Shown one piece after another: positions 1-12,125 of a stretch of 64,000 bases of DNA. Below the pieces are notes generated by a model. The model had not been told where the DNA came from, did no database searches, and worked only from the letters and a program-made list of their open reading frames with translations. Position numbers and translations under genes: made by a program. Location of the stretch: positions 4,970,894 to 5,034,893 of the forward strand of contig NC_066850.1 of NCBI RefSeq assembly GCF_001640805.2, given 5' to 3'. Source of the stretch: Lates calcarifer. Its lineage: Eukaryota > Chordata > Actinopteri > Centropomidae. How positions within the stretch are numbered: the stretch's first letter is position 1; every line of letters starts with the position of its first letter.

Positions 1-790
1 AACATTATTCATGGAGCGGCACCTCTGGCCCCGCCATAATTACCGAATCAGCCAATCAGGGGTCAGAAAGCTGAGGCGGGGCTGACTCAGCAGCTCTGAG
101 TGGAGGCTGAGTCCACGCTGCTGCTTCTTCTTCTACCTTTAAATCGAGGCAGATCATTTTCAGTTTAAAGAAAAGGAGAAGAGAGGGACTGCGGGACAGC
201 GGACTAGTATGATCCCTGATTGACTGGTCCCAGCGGCAGCGGGAGGAAGTGATGTGATGACAGGAGGTGAAACAGCAGCAGCAGCAACAAAAACAAAATG
301 ACTTCCTGCTCCTGTCTCTCTGAAGCTGTAAACTCCCCAAACTCCAGCTCTGCCACTCAATGTTTAATCAGGATGACCTCTTTAGTTCGGAGGATAAATA
401 AAAGATTAAAGAGGAGCCCAGTTAATACAAAAGCAGGGAAGCTCAGAAACTCTCTGTCTGTGGCTTCTCCAGGCCTGAGCCACTTTGACTCGGCTCAGCA
501 ACAACAACAGCAGCAGCAGCAGCCTCATCAAACTGACACTGACGCTAACAAACAACCACAACTCCTCAGTTTTCATCACAGGGAACAGATGGAGGGAGGG
601 AGGAGGGAGGGTACGACCACTTTCTTCTGTAGCAGCACAGGTAGAGCAAAGGGATTTATTTATTTTACCTTGAAGGATTTATTAAGACAAGTACAAGAGA
701 ATAATCTGCATCTATCTTCATCCCTTTTTAAGACATGTAAAAGCTTCAAACATTAGGAGTGGAGGATTTACTGACAGATTTTATGTTGAA

Positions 791-2112
791 GAATAAAATG
801 TGAAAATGTCTTGAGCTTGTGCTAAAACTACAGACCTTATTTCAGACATTTAACCAAAAACCAACTGACTTTGGGACGAAGGAAGTGCTAACATGCTAAC
901 TTACTTTATATTTTTTAGGATCATTCCTGCACCATAAGTCTTTCTTCCTCTCTGACAAAAAAAAAGTTAGTGAACACAAAACTAGCACGATAAACAAAAA
1001 ATGTGAATTTTTGATCAGAAAAACTGGCGCAAACAGGAAGTGCTAGTATGCTAACTTACTTCCTGCTTTTAGGATCATTCCTGCTCTATAAGCCTTTCTT
1101 CTTCTCTTACAAAAAAATTACACACAAAACCAGGACGATAAACAAAAGATGCACTCTGTAGCATAATAAATGGGCACTTATATCCACAATAACATTAGCA
1201 TTAGCTCCTTTTCAAACTGTTCAAGGCGGAAATATCGCACTGTTATTCCTGCTACAAGTTCTGGTCCGTACTGGACTCAGTCTCCACACAACCTGTGTTA
1301 TCTGAAAAGCTCTATTGTCTCCTGCAGCAGCTGCTGACACAGAACTGGTTCAGACTTAAGTGTTTTTACTGCTAGAGGCTTCATCTTGAGTGAGTTGCAG
1401 ACACACAACATAAGAGTATAATAGTTCTATAATAAAAAATATTGATTAAAGCCACACATAACAGAAATAAATAGAGAAAATCAGTGAACACTGTGAGCTG
1501 CTGGATGTTTGGACAAACCTCAAAGCTCCTGACACATCATCAAGGTAAGAAACACGCCTTCCTGCTGTTTGGGAAAAGCAGCTGCAGGATTCCCAACATG
1601 ATGAAAATCCAATGTAACAGTGTCGGGTTCAGATACTGAAGCTGCTGTTACTCCACTCTCTCTCTCAGTCTGACAGATGGAGGTGAAGTGGGTTACAGGA
1701 GCAGCAGGCTGCTACAGCCCATCACACTGTCAGTCTGTGGGTTAATTCAATCAGATGGGAGCGAGGCAAAGCAAGGCGAGCCTCCCCACCACCACCAAGC
1801 ACCTGAGCCACTCGCAACAAACCCAACAACCTCACTTCCGCTTGGTGGGAAACATGGAGGAGATTATGGAGGTCAAGTCTGATTCAGGCAGTTCACCAAA
1901 AAAGCTCAGATCTTATTCCTGCCCGATCTGTACCACAGATAGACTACAGGTCGCCAACAGAGAGCTGCAGGAATGAGTCCTAAAACCAGGAAGTAAGTTA
2001 GCATGTTAGCACTTCCTGTTCCCTTGTCTCAAAGTCAGTGGGTTTTTGGTTAAATGTCTGAAATAGGGTCTGTGGTTTTAACACAAGCTCAAGACATTTT
2101 CACGTTTTATTC
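791..2112. repeat. Inverted pair of a GCTAACATGCTAAC-bearing repeat with an internal tandem copy
   Basis: Bases 791-905 recur in reverse complement at about 1991-2112; both carry the AAATGTCTTGAGCTTGTG-type start and the core GTGCTAACATGCTAACTTAC. A third, direct copy lies at 7752-7860. Directly after the left arm, the block 881-1003 is repeated at 1036-1150, sharing the ttaggatcattcctgc stretch, the run of A and the acgataaacaaaa tail. The two inverted arms therefore bracket about 1.1 kb. No transposase frame lies inside. The family is dispersed; I cannot name it. Confidence 0.7.
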
Positions 2113-2689
2113 TCTATTGTCAAGGTGAGCAGAAGCTAACCACAGCTAGATGATACATCAGCCTATTTACTGACACAAAAGTTGACCTAATTCCACCATA
2201 TTCCATCACATTAAGAGCCAGAGAACGAAATCTTCATTTCAGTTATTGTTAATTAGATTACATTAGAGTCACAGCCACACTTAACCAGCGTCCAGCCAAA
2301 AGGGAGTGTGAGGCGAGTGTCAAAATTCAAAAAGCCAAAAGTGTTTATTATCAAATGCACAGTTAAAATTCCTTCTGCTGCATCTCCTACAAGAGCTCCA
2401 CAATTACTACTAAAAGACTCATGCAAAAATTAAAGTAAAATCTCGCACATGAGTGGAACGGACCGGGTAGTGTTGTAAAAGAGGTTAGATTCTGCGCATG
2501 CGCTAATCGGGCATTTACACCCATTAGTTACACATCCAGCACATGGTTTTAAAACAAAGAAATACGATGCCTCGTTTTCTGAAACCCTCAGAGATCCTCC
2601 AGTAGAGTCAGATTAGATGCTGCTTTATTGTTTTTCTATAAAAATCTGAAAAGTTTAATCTGTCATTTCAAGTTTTCTCTGCTCACATG

Positions 2690-2910
2690 AAGACCTCTCA
2701 GATGCTGCTGTCATGGCAACTGTCAAAATAATCTGCCACAAAGCGAGAGGCCCTGAGATGCTGCGGCTCAGCGTTTGATGATAAAGTGGGTCTTTTCTGA
2801 GCCGGGTCCGACTGCTGCTGCTGCTGACTGTGCACAGCGGTGTTGTCAGCCACTAAGCTGCTGACCGAAGCCTAAGCATGGCGCTCCGCTCGGTTATCAA
2901 CACAGAGACA
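2690..2910. other. Possible conserved non-coding block
   Basis: This stretch has balanced composition, a CTGCTGCTGCTG run and no reading frame. It stands out against the AT-rich, repeat-like DNA around it. That is the only basis for flagging it; no alignment could be run. Confidence 0.2.
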
Positions 2911-3289
2911 AGCTGGGGAAAAAAAAAAGAAACTTATCGAGGGAGGGGAGGGGGAAAAAAGTCAATACGGCAGCCAGTGCCCTTTACAGGAAAGAAAACT
3001 GATTCAACAAGGACCTGATTCTAATCTCAGAGAGAAAAAAAAAAGGCAGAAGTGTCCTTTAAATTACAGCGTTCAAGGTGAGTTCATCCAGACTCTGCAG
3101 GGTTCAGGAAACAGAAGGACTTAATCAATCAACTGGTGAAACTGCACGACGTTACGGAGGCCTAATTGGGCCAAAATAAATCTGATTTCATCAGAACACA
3201 ACTCAGAATCACTGTATTAAAACTTCACTGTTGATATTAAAAATAATGCTCAAAGATGAGTCAGAAAAAAAAAACAGGCAGCCATTTAG

Positions 3290-3600
3290 ATAATCAGTTA
3301 TTATTGTTTTACTTATTTTTGAGCAAAAATACCAAAAAAACACAAAATATTTAAGTAATAAACTTTTGAGGCTAACGCTGCCATTAACAACTGATTTAAC
3401 ACAAAACAAAAAGGTCTGGAGCAAGTAAAACACCCAGATTAATAAAAAAGTATCTTGTAAAAATGTTTCTTGCTTCAGTGATGTTTTTCCTTTTTCTTTT
3501 TTAATAAATCTATTTGTATTTCTGAGAGTGTCACCTTGAGTTTTGGGAAACAATGAGGGATATTAGTCACCACTTTTATCGACCTGATGATTAATTTGGA
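3290..3600. repeat. Dispersed repeat, 'GCAAAAATACCAAA / GTCACCTTGAG' family
   Basis: Contains the ordered landmarks of a common teleost dispersed repeat: taatcagttatta, then gagcaaaaataccaaa, then gtcaccttgagttttgggaaa and gatgattaatttgg. Related copies or fragments lie at about 10325-10595, 33160-33600, 33770-34010, 37670-37740, 51950-52050 and 53890-54115. No coding capacity is visible. Confidence 0.5.
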
Positions 3601-4934
3601 AAATAACTTTCACATTCATCAGTGAGGATAAACAGATAATAAATTTTTAAATTTTTAAATTGTGACTAATTCATCTTTATGTGTTGAATTATACATCATG
3701 TTCCAGTATCTTTAATCTAACCCCTCTATTTAGGATTTAAAAGTACTATAGAAACATTTAAAACAGACTATAATGTAGTTGTAGCTGTAATAATATAAAA
3801 TATGCCTTTACTGGAGAAGTGACAACAACAGCACATTGTAGTGTTATAAACTCATCAAACATTATAAATTCCTGTCAAACATTATTTTAAATACTCAAAC
3901 TTGAGCAAAAATATAAAATATGTGAGGCTGAATTCTGGTGAATTCTGGAGACCAACTCATTCACTAAATGAAATGACGCAAATTCAGAAACATATCAAAT
4001 TTTTTCCCCTGGACTTTAAAGCTAATATATCAGAGCTGAGGAGGTTAATAACAATCTTTTTCCTCTGCTTCCTGAATAAAAAGAGAAATGGCTCATCCCA
4101 CTATTGTCCACTGATTGACAGATAAGTGGTGACTCAAACCTGAGCTGAACTGTAATCTGTTATGCATGAAAGCACTCACGTACACAAGTCACTTCCGTGT
4201 CAAGGAATTTGCTCGTGTCTCATCGTTTCTCTCTCAGAGGAGATATTATTCATCGTGTCAGTCAGCTGGACGGCTGAGACGTGGACAAGGCGAGTGGGAG
4301 GAAGAAGAAGAAGAAGAGGAGGAAGACAACAAACACATGCTCACGCTGAAGAGATAAAACCTTTAAATTCTAACTTTTCTGAGCCAATTACCCTCAAGTT
4401 AAAGCTCAATAATTCAAATCTTTGAATCTACAGGCCTGGAGGCTTTTATTCTGAAGGTCTGAGTGGAAGACAGTGACTGGTTCATACAAGAATAGCAGCC
4501 GAGGCCCAGGTGACTGGACAGTGATAAAAAAACGTGTTGCTACGATACCGAGGAGGGTGAGAGAATGTGAGGAAGTTCATTATGGGTGAGGCTTGTGAAT
4601 GAGGGAGACAAAACGAGCGAGAGCAGCTTTTGTCCTTCCAGCTCGTCACTACAGCGCCTGTTCAGCCAGAAAGAGGAGATCAACTGACCTCAGACAAGCT
4701 GCCATGTGCTCAATGTATCTACAGTGAACTGCTGCTTCCATCTGTGTCTGCACAGAGACGAGATCCACGCTGAACCACTGAGGAAACCTCTCCGTTATGT
4801 AATAAAAAAACATGTAAATAAGCAACAAAATGGTGGTTTAAAGTGATAAAACAACAGATAACACTCTCTGGGTTTTACCTGACGTAATACGATGAAGAAG
4901 AGTGAACAGAAAAACAATCAATAAGGACATAAAT

Positions 4935-5385
4935 CTTTGGAATTGGTTCAGTATTGATCAAAAACAGTGTGACCAGCTGCTGCAACAGGCTCAAGTTGTT
5001 ATTTGAAGTGTCTGACAACATTATGGATAGGATTCATACAGAGAGAGAGCTTTTTATTAAAGAGTAAATATGTGTGTTACTGTGTGACTTTCAGTGGTGG
5101 AAGAAGTAATCAGATACTTTACTGAAGTAAATGTACCACACAGTAACACAAACAGACTAACAGATGGACGCAGGGATATGTCTGCATCTGCATGGTAAAA
5201 TTACTGTTTGTCAATGGAGTCTGGTAGTGATATATAGTGATGTTTCTGGTTAAACTAAAATGATCTGTATCTGTAGGAATCCTATCCATAATGTTGTCAA
5301 ACACTTAGAATAAGAACAATAACAAGCACTTTAGTGGACGTACTTCAATGTGGACGATTGATTTTTGTTTCTATCAATCATTTAC
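4935..5385. repeat. Palindromic (foldback) MITE-like element, copy 1
   Basis: The two halves are reverse complements. ACATTATGGATAGGATTC at 5018-5035 faces gaatcctatccataatgt near 5277-5294. Similarity continues outward on both sides: aattggttcagtattgatca near 4940 on the left, and in another copy (14758-15142) caatactgaaccgattcc on the right. The centre carries gtggaagaagtaatcagatactttactgaagtaaa. It is a non-autonomous element with no frame for a transposase. Sister copies lie at 8961-9025 (fragment), 9058-9425, 14758-15142, 40030-40560 and 43795-44325, with a degenerate relative at 34650-34850. Confidence 0.75.
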
Positions 5386-6954
5386 ACCCCAAAAATTGAT
5401 GTTAAATAAGTTATCCTACAGACTGAGAGTGATTCCATCAATTAGCTTCCCAACCTGCAGCTACATACTGTATATGCGAGATAAAGACAGATGCTGCCAC
5501 AGTCGACCATCAGCCTGAACTTTGTAAATACCAAATTTGCCAATATAATTGACTGTAACTTCCTGCCCCCTAAAGCAGAGTGTATGGATGATATTTGAGT
5601 GCAGCGTCCACTGGCAGGGAAAAACACACTGATGCCTGTGAAACCTGCAACAATTAACTTCAGGTCTGCGTGAAATTGAGCGATGATATGGACTCGTGCT
5701 GAAAATACTGGCGCCAACAAAAGGGCAGGAGACGGCTCTCATAAACAAAACATGCAAATTACTCAGCCACAGTAGCACTTTGTCTGTGCTACACAAATAC
5801 AAATCTGAGAAAAAAGAAGAAGAAGAAGAAGAGGGGGCTCTGTTCACGATGCACGGAGGCAATTTTTGAATTATTACAGCAATTTTCACGGCTTTTTGAG
5901 TAGGATAATCCGAGCTCTGCAGCACTCCACTACACAACTCTGTCGTTCCCCGAGGGGAGAACAAGACAGTCTGACTGAGCTGAAGGATGTTTCCACCTGA
6001 CACCTACAAAACCCACTGCAGAGGAAAGAAGAAAGGATATAAATACGAGGGCATGTCATCACTTCACTTCTATACCTGGTGTCACGCTGCTTTACAGGAT
6101 ATACATGTTTGTTAATGTTATTATCCTGGATACAAAAATCTTTTCTGTGGCTAAAAAAGACACGGCGGAGTGTTAGGGGGCAAAAACTTTTAAGGTTTTC
6201 AGAAAAGTCAGAATATTTTTTGATTAGTGATTTGATTGTGATTTCAGGAGAAAAGTCATTATACTAAAAGGAAAACATAATAAAGACATTATTTTACAAA
6301 AGAAAATGTGTAAAATTATGAAAAGAGAGTCTTTAAATGGAGAGAATGAACCATAATATTACAAGAAAAATGTGATAACTGACAAAAACTGAGTCAGAAC
6401 ATCATGATAATAATGTTTTAAAAGAAAAAGGTGGGATGTCAAGTTATAATATTATACAAAATACAGTCAAGAAAAGTCAAAATGTCACAAGAAAAACCTA
6501 ATTATTGCTTATTATTATATGAATAAACCTTTTTAATGTCTTATTGTGCATCTCGTGAAAAAGGTTGAAAATACAAGAATAAAGCTGTAATTTCAGAACT
6601 AACCAGCTGTGATATTGTGAGAATGAGTCACAATCCTCTGATAGTAAAATATATAAAATTAGTAGAATAAAGTCTTTTACTTAGACATTAGTCATAATTT
6701 TACAAGAAAAAGTTTTATTATTTCAAGAATAACATTATGAAAATGATCACTTGTGATCAATTATCACTTAAATTATTAAAATCTTTAAATTTGACTTGAA
6801 TCTCAATGTTTCCAAGAATCAGGTTGAATTATGGGTAAAGATGATTAAAATAATGAATCAAATGTATATTTTAAATAAAGTAAATAAAGAAACAGATTAT
6901 AAATGTGACCACATATTTGTGTTTCTACACTGCTGTTTCCTACTGAGGCTACTT

Positions 6955-6956
<2 letters not shown>

Positions 6957-7026
<70 letters not shown>
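6957..7026. repeat. (TG)35 microsatellite
   Basis: An uninterrupted TG dinucleotide run of 70 bases. It generates spurious Cys-Val open frames on the plus strand, which were discarded. Confidence 0.98.
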
Positions 7027-7028
<2 letters not shown>

Positions 7029-8960
7029 CAGTGTGTGCAGTGTTACAGTACAGTACAGACACCTTGCCTCATTCTCTCCGTCTTTCTATCGATTTCACTA
7101 AGTTGCATCTTTTCATTCTTCTCTCCACAAAACCCCCTTTTTTTTGTTTTTCTTTCTAAAACCAAACTCTCACTCATTATTATTATTTCCCTGGGGAATC
7201 AGCTCCAAACACAACAAATAAAAGAGTGTGCTGTTGTGGAACGGGAGGGAAGTGATGAAATTTAATGACTTTTTCTTATTTCTGTGTACCTGCTGGTGTT
7301 TCCAGGGACTGTAACTCTGCTGCTGCTGAATGAGCCGGAGGGAAGCTTCAGTCCTGCCTCTTCACTTCAACACAGAGAAACTTCCTCACCACTGAACATC
7401 TGTTACTGAACATTGAGGAGACAAGATACTGAATAAACCTGCACTTCATAATGGGAAATGATAGTTATGTAACACCTGTCAACTTTGACCTGGAAACGAG
7501 ATGATAATAAGGAAGTTTTTGTTGCTGTGTCCAACCTGCAACGACTTAAACCCAACTAGAGTTTCTGATCCTTCCAGGTTTAGTTCATCAGATAATCTTC
7601 TCCGATGAACACCACTGTTCTGATGTTTGAAGCCTAAATCCAATCTCCAGAAGTAAAAAGCTAATGTTAGGCTATAAACCAACTACACCACAGTCACATG
7701 ACGTCAACGTCTCCACCAATAAGCTTCCAACTTGTCATTTCATTTAGCTCTGAGATCTTATTTCAGACATTTAACCAAAAACCCACTGACTTTGGGACAA
7801 GGGAACAGGAAGTGCTAACATGCTAACTTACTTCCTGGTTTTAGGATCATTCCTGCACCATTTAACTGTTACCTACTGCAGAGGTCAAAGATTACGACTG
7901 AGTCATTCCTTCATTTCAAAACTTCAGAGACAAAGTTAGTCGATTAAACCCATTAAAAATTGAACTAAAATTCTGAATCTTTGATCAGATTTGTGAAAGA
8001 AAAACGGATGCTTCTTAAAGAAATGAATATGACGCACAATGAACAGGAAGCAGCTGTAATATCTAACAGAAAAGAGTCGGTTTGTGTAGATTTAAAGCTA
8101 AGCTAAAATGTCACACAGGAAGCAAAGCTGATGAATGATGAGCTGTCAGAGAGATAACAGATGACAGTGTTTCTAGGATTTCCTAAACAACAGTGTAAAG
8201 ACTTGCTGAGGTAAATACACTGGAAAAATATAAATTACATGCAAATCTGGGCCCTGACAATGTGTGATTTATGTACTATTTATCCATTTCTGTAGAAGGT
8301 GAATTATGTCCTTCCTTGGAGTTAAAAAAAACAAGATTTAGTGCTTCTCCGTCTTTACATTACACACTGTTGCTGCGTGCAGAGACATGACGGAGTGTTT
8401 TAGAGAGAGGAACAGCAGCGTGGCAGTCAACATGGGTTAATTCATTGCAGCCTCTCTGCTCCCTCTGCCTGCCGGCCGAGCCACATCAGCACTTTTCTGT
8501 GTGTCTCTGGAAATGACTGTTTGCTGTTCGGTAATAAGGAGCTGTCATACGAGTCCGCGGTTGCAGGATGATACAGAACCAGGCCTCGGAGGAAGAGGAA
8601 GAGGAGGAAGAGGAGAAGGAGTGCCAGGTTTAGGTCTACAGCAGGTGATCTGCAGCTACACTGGGTTCTAGTTAGAGAACACCAAGTTTTATTCAGATCA
8701 GATCAATAACGTTGGTTTATAACTTAGTGTAAATCAATATTTCAGACACACTGTTTTTAAGTAAATATACTGTCCATATCAGATCAGACTCAGGGTCAAT
8801 TGATCAGCTGTTTAGTCTTTAAGTGCCCATCAATGTTTCAAAGATTTCATATGTCTTGTTTAATCTGACCAACAGTCCAAAACTAAGGAATAAGTTAATT
8901 ATTTCTTTCTGAAGTTGAAAAATTAATTAATTAACTCACTTTAATTCAAGAGCTATATTC

Positions 8961-9025
8961 TGCATTGGTTAAATTCCTGTTTTTGTCAATGGAGTCTGGT
9001 AGTGATATACTGTGATGCTTCTGGA
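8961..9025. repeat. Fragment of the palindromic element
   Basis: Carries only the inner right-arm segment (aaattcctgtttttgtcaat, then ggagtctggtagtgatatac) of the element described at 4935-5385. A near-complete copy follows 35 bases later. Confidence 0.7.
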
Positions 9026-9057
9026 AACAATAACACTTAGCAAAACTTTACTTTAAG

Positions 9058-9425
9058 TTCAAATGTTTGGAATTTATAATCAGTTTATACAGATAATAAG
9101 ATCTAGAAACATAGCTATATATCACCACCAGACTCCGCTGACAAAAAACAGAATTTTACAGAGCAGATATACAGACATACACTGCCTCCATCTGTTAATT
9201 TGTTTGTGTTACTGTGCATCACTTTCACTTTAGTGAAGTATCTGAATACCACTGAAAGTCACACAGTAACACAAACTAACAGATGGAGGCAGTGGTATTC
9301 CAGCAGTTCCTGTGTTCTGCTCGGTAAAATTCCTGTTTTTGTCAATGGAATCTGGTAGTGACTACTTATTACTAAATTCCTCTCTCTCTGTAGGAATCCT
9401 ATCCATAATGATGTCAACCCTTTAA
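9058..9425. repeat. Palindromic element, near-complete copy
   Basis: The left arm (ccaccagactccgctgacaa, then a gcctccatctgttaa segment) is mirrored by the right arm (aacagatggaggcagtgg, then caatggaatctggtagtg). The terminal gaatcctatccataatg is at 9393-9409. The centre contains the tttagtgaagtatctgaatacc motif shared with the other copies. Confidence 0.75.
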
Positions 9426-9492
9426 AATCTTCTATGAGGATAACGGATTCAGTGTTTTTTAAGACTTCTAAAGACACCTTGTGAAAGCAGGG

Positions 9493-9535
9493 AGACAGAC
9501 AGACAGTCAGACAGTCAGTCAGTCAGTCAGTCAGT
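9493..9535. repeat. (CAGA/CAGT)n tetranucleotide repeat
   Basis: A gacagacagacagtcag run passes into a pure cagt tandem of several units. Simple-sequence DNA with no other signal. Confidence 0.95.
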
Positions 9536-9544
9536 GTGTCGCTG

Positions 9545-9790
9545 AGCAGGGCTGGCCTCCCTCAGGAAGAGTCATCACAGGGTTTCCTGCCATGTTGCTC
9601 TTAATTAAAGCCGAGCGTGCCTTCCAGTAACGATTAAAAAGAGACTGCAAACAAAAAAAACTGGGGGACGATTCTCTGCAGCCTGAAGAGCAGCGGGACA
9701 AAAGAGAGCAGATTTATAGTCCTCTGAGACTAAATGGGGATCTGCTGCTTCATGCTAGTGATATGTAGGCGCCCTTTAGTCGGCCCAGTC
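9545..9790. other. Possible conserved non-coding block
   Basis: A non-repetitive stretch containing ttaattaaagccgagcg and cagtaacgattaaaaagag, next to simple repeats. Its mixed composition and lack of ORFs would fit an intronic regulatory element. This is weak, composition-based inference. Confidence 0.2.
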
Positions 9791-10324
9791 TACTCAAAAC
9801 ACACACACATTTACTTCCATTTGTCTTAATGTGAGGATCTCAACTTGTAAAGTCACTATTTTCTCCACGAGATTTAAGTCTGGAGAAGTTCCTGTCAGGA
9901 TGCGTCCAATCAGAGAGAGACAGGAAGTGATCACATGATGAAAACTGCTTTTTAAACTTTAAATTAAGGTGTTGCGTTCAGAAAATGAGTCCTAAACAAG
10001 CGTAGCAACATTAAACAGTTGAGTTTACAGCTCCATGACAACTGAGCAAACTTTATCCCCTGATGAAGACCAAGTTATCAGAGTCAGAAGTTCAGGAAAA
10101 AAGAAAGTAAATGGAGAGTAAGTGGAGATTATTCTGTCAGCTGCTGTTTCAAGCTCAATTTTTAAGGCAACAAAAGTAACCACAGTCAATTTAAGTTTGA
10201 GTTTACACTGACCAAACTTTAGCCCCTGATGAAGACCATGTGTGGCACTGGAAAGCTCTCAAACGAGCAAAAAAAATGGACTTTTAATGAATCGAAACTT
10301 ATTTTAACAAAGACGAATTTGGCA

Positions 10325-10595
10325 ACGGCTGAGAGCAATAATGATCAGTCGATTTGTTGATAAATTAATCTTTAAAAAGCAAAAAAAATGGCAATAATTT
10401 GCTGGTTTCAGCTTCTTAAATGTGAATATTTTCTGCTTTTCTTTGTGTTACATATATATGTTTCAGGGTTTTTGATATCTGAGCAACTCAGTTTGGGCTT
10501 TGGGAAATTTTAATGGGAATTTTTTGCTTTTTTCTGGCTAACAATCAAAAAAAAAAACAGATACTGATGAAAATAATCATTATTTGCAGCCCTGT
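10325..10595. repeat. Dispersed repeat copy (same family as 3290-3600)
   Basis: Ordered landmarks: gatcagtcgatttgttgat, then aatttgctggtttcagcttc, then aaatgtgaatattttctgct, then the phrase gggctttgggaaattttaat, ending aaataatcattatttgcagc. The start and end are related inverted sequences. Confidence 0.65.
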
Positions 10596-11779
10596 TCTTT
10601 GTTGTGTAGAAAAACATTTGTCCTACTAGAAGAGATAGATGAAAGGAGGAAGAAGAGCTGGTTTGTGGAGGCCATGACTCTGAAATCAACTCCTTCATTA
10701 TCTCCTTCTGTTCATGGTGATGGGACCCGAGTGTGTCCCAGCATGCACTGCGGCACCCTCTATGGGTCTCCAGCTCATTGCAGAAAGATGCTCTGCTTCA
10801 TACTGATGGACGAGTTAGCGACCGCGGCCTGGTCCTCGGAGACAAACAGGAAACAAACCTGAGGCACTTCCTGCTGAGACAAACAACTGACGTATCTGAG
10901 GCACGGGAAGTGATACGAGGCAGACGCCAACAGACAATATAAACTTCTCAGTGTCATCTGAGTCAGATATAAAACTCTAAAAACCACCTGACAGCCCAGA
11001 TCAAGAGGAAATGTCAGAGAGAATCAGACCGGGAGGAAACTGAGGAAGAATAAAAACCTCAGACTGAAGAGTTCAGCTGGAAAAACAACATCTGACATTT
11101 TGTGACACCCACAGGGACAAAACCAACACTGGAGGCTGTGTCGACTAGTTTTATATTTTCTGGAATTTTCCTTTAAACTCTCTATATTCTTAAGATACTG
11201 GATAAAAAGCTGATATTTTTGCAGCGTTAAACCACGACAAAATCTGAAATGCACTGAAAACACAGGACAAATACTTCTTCAACCCTCACGTTGTCCTCTG
11301 GGTCAAAGTGACCCGGTGGCCGACAATGTGCCTTTGTGTTGTGTGTGTGTGTGTGTGTGTAGTAGGATTTGTTGTTGTGCATGACATTGAATTGATTCTG
11401 AAGTGGTTATCTTTTGTTTTTGAATAATAGTAAGAAGAAAAAAGTATACGGAATATGAAGGGAAATACGAAGGGCAACGGGAGGGCTAAAACACAGTAAC
11501 ACAGTATAAAAGTACAAAACCTAATCAAAGCAATTTATTTCAGGTGTTTATGGTGTGGCTTTGTTGCTTTTACTGAATAAAAGTCACACACTGACTTAAA
11601 TAACTGTCAGGAGCAGAGTGTATTTTGCCATTAGGACACAGCAGTGCAGGTTTTTATCCAGTTAAAGCTTCTTTCAGATTTTTAGAGACAGAATTAGAAA
11701 GAAAACGGGTTTAACTCAGGGAGAAGGTTGTTTAAACATATAGATTGAGAATCTGTGCGTGAGCCTGGAGGGATCCTTG

Positions 11780-12125
11780 GTCCTTGCTCTGTAAAAACCA
11801 CGAGTTAGTCCAGCAGAAATCCCTAAACCTTCCTCCAGTTTAATCAGCCCTGCCGGAGCCTGTAATGAGCCGTCCTGGGATTAGTCAGAGTTTGGTTTCA
11901 GACGCTGGGAAAGTTCACCTGCTCGCCTCGTCCTCAGTCTAAACATGGCCAAATGTGACGACCACTCCCTGAAACCTTTACCCCGGACCCAGCAGGAGGA
12001 GGAGGAGGCCAGGGGATGGATGGATGAATGGAGGGAGCGGCCCGGGCCTCACTGCCTCCCACCAGAGACGACAGGCAGCTTCCTCCAGCCTCTCAAATGT
12101 CCAATTACCGCGAGCTGATGTACGA
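11780..12125. other. Possible conserved non-coding block in phf21b intron
   Basis: A GC-richer block without dispersed-repeat landmarks. It includes an open 57-codon plus-strand frame starting at 11945 with an Asp/Glu-rich composition. That frame has no splice sites placing it in a gene and matches no protein I know, so it is treated as non-coding. Confidence 0.2.

Noticed and set aside
298..756. 152-codon open frame, plus strand
   Set aside because: Gln run from a CAGCAG tract and otherwise patternless; no splice sites or homology.
5461..6003. 180-codon open frame, minus strand
   Set aside because: The longest single frame in the left part, but its composition is random-like, it matches no domain, it includes a Ser run caused by a GAAGAA repeat, and it lies in the phf21b intron.
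6796..7265. Cys-Val repeat open frames
   Set aside because: Entirely a product of the TG microsatellite.
11945..12118. 57-codon frame beginning MAKCDDHSLKPL
   Set aside because: Tempting because the block is GC-rich, but no flanking acceptor or donor in phase and no known family; kept only as a possible non-coding conserved block.
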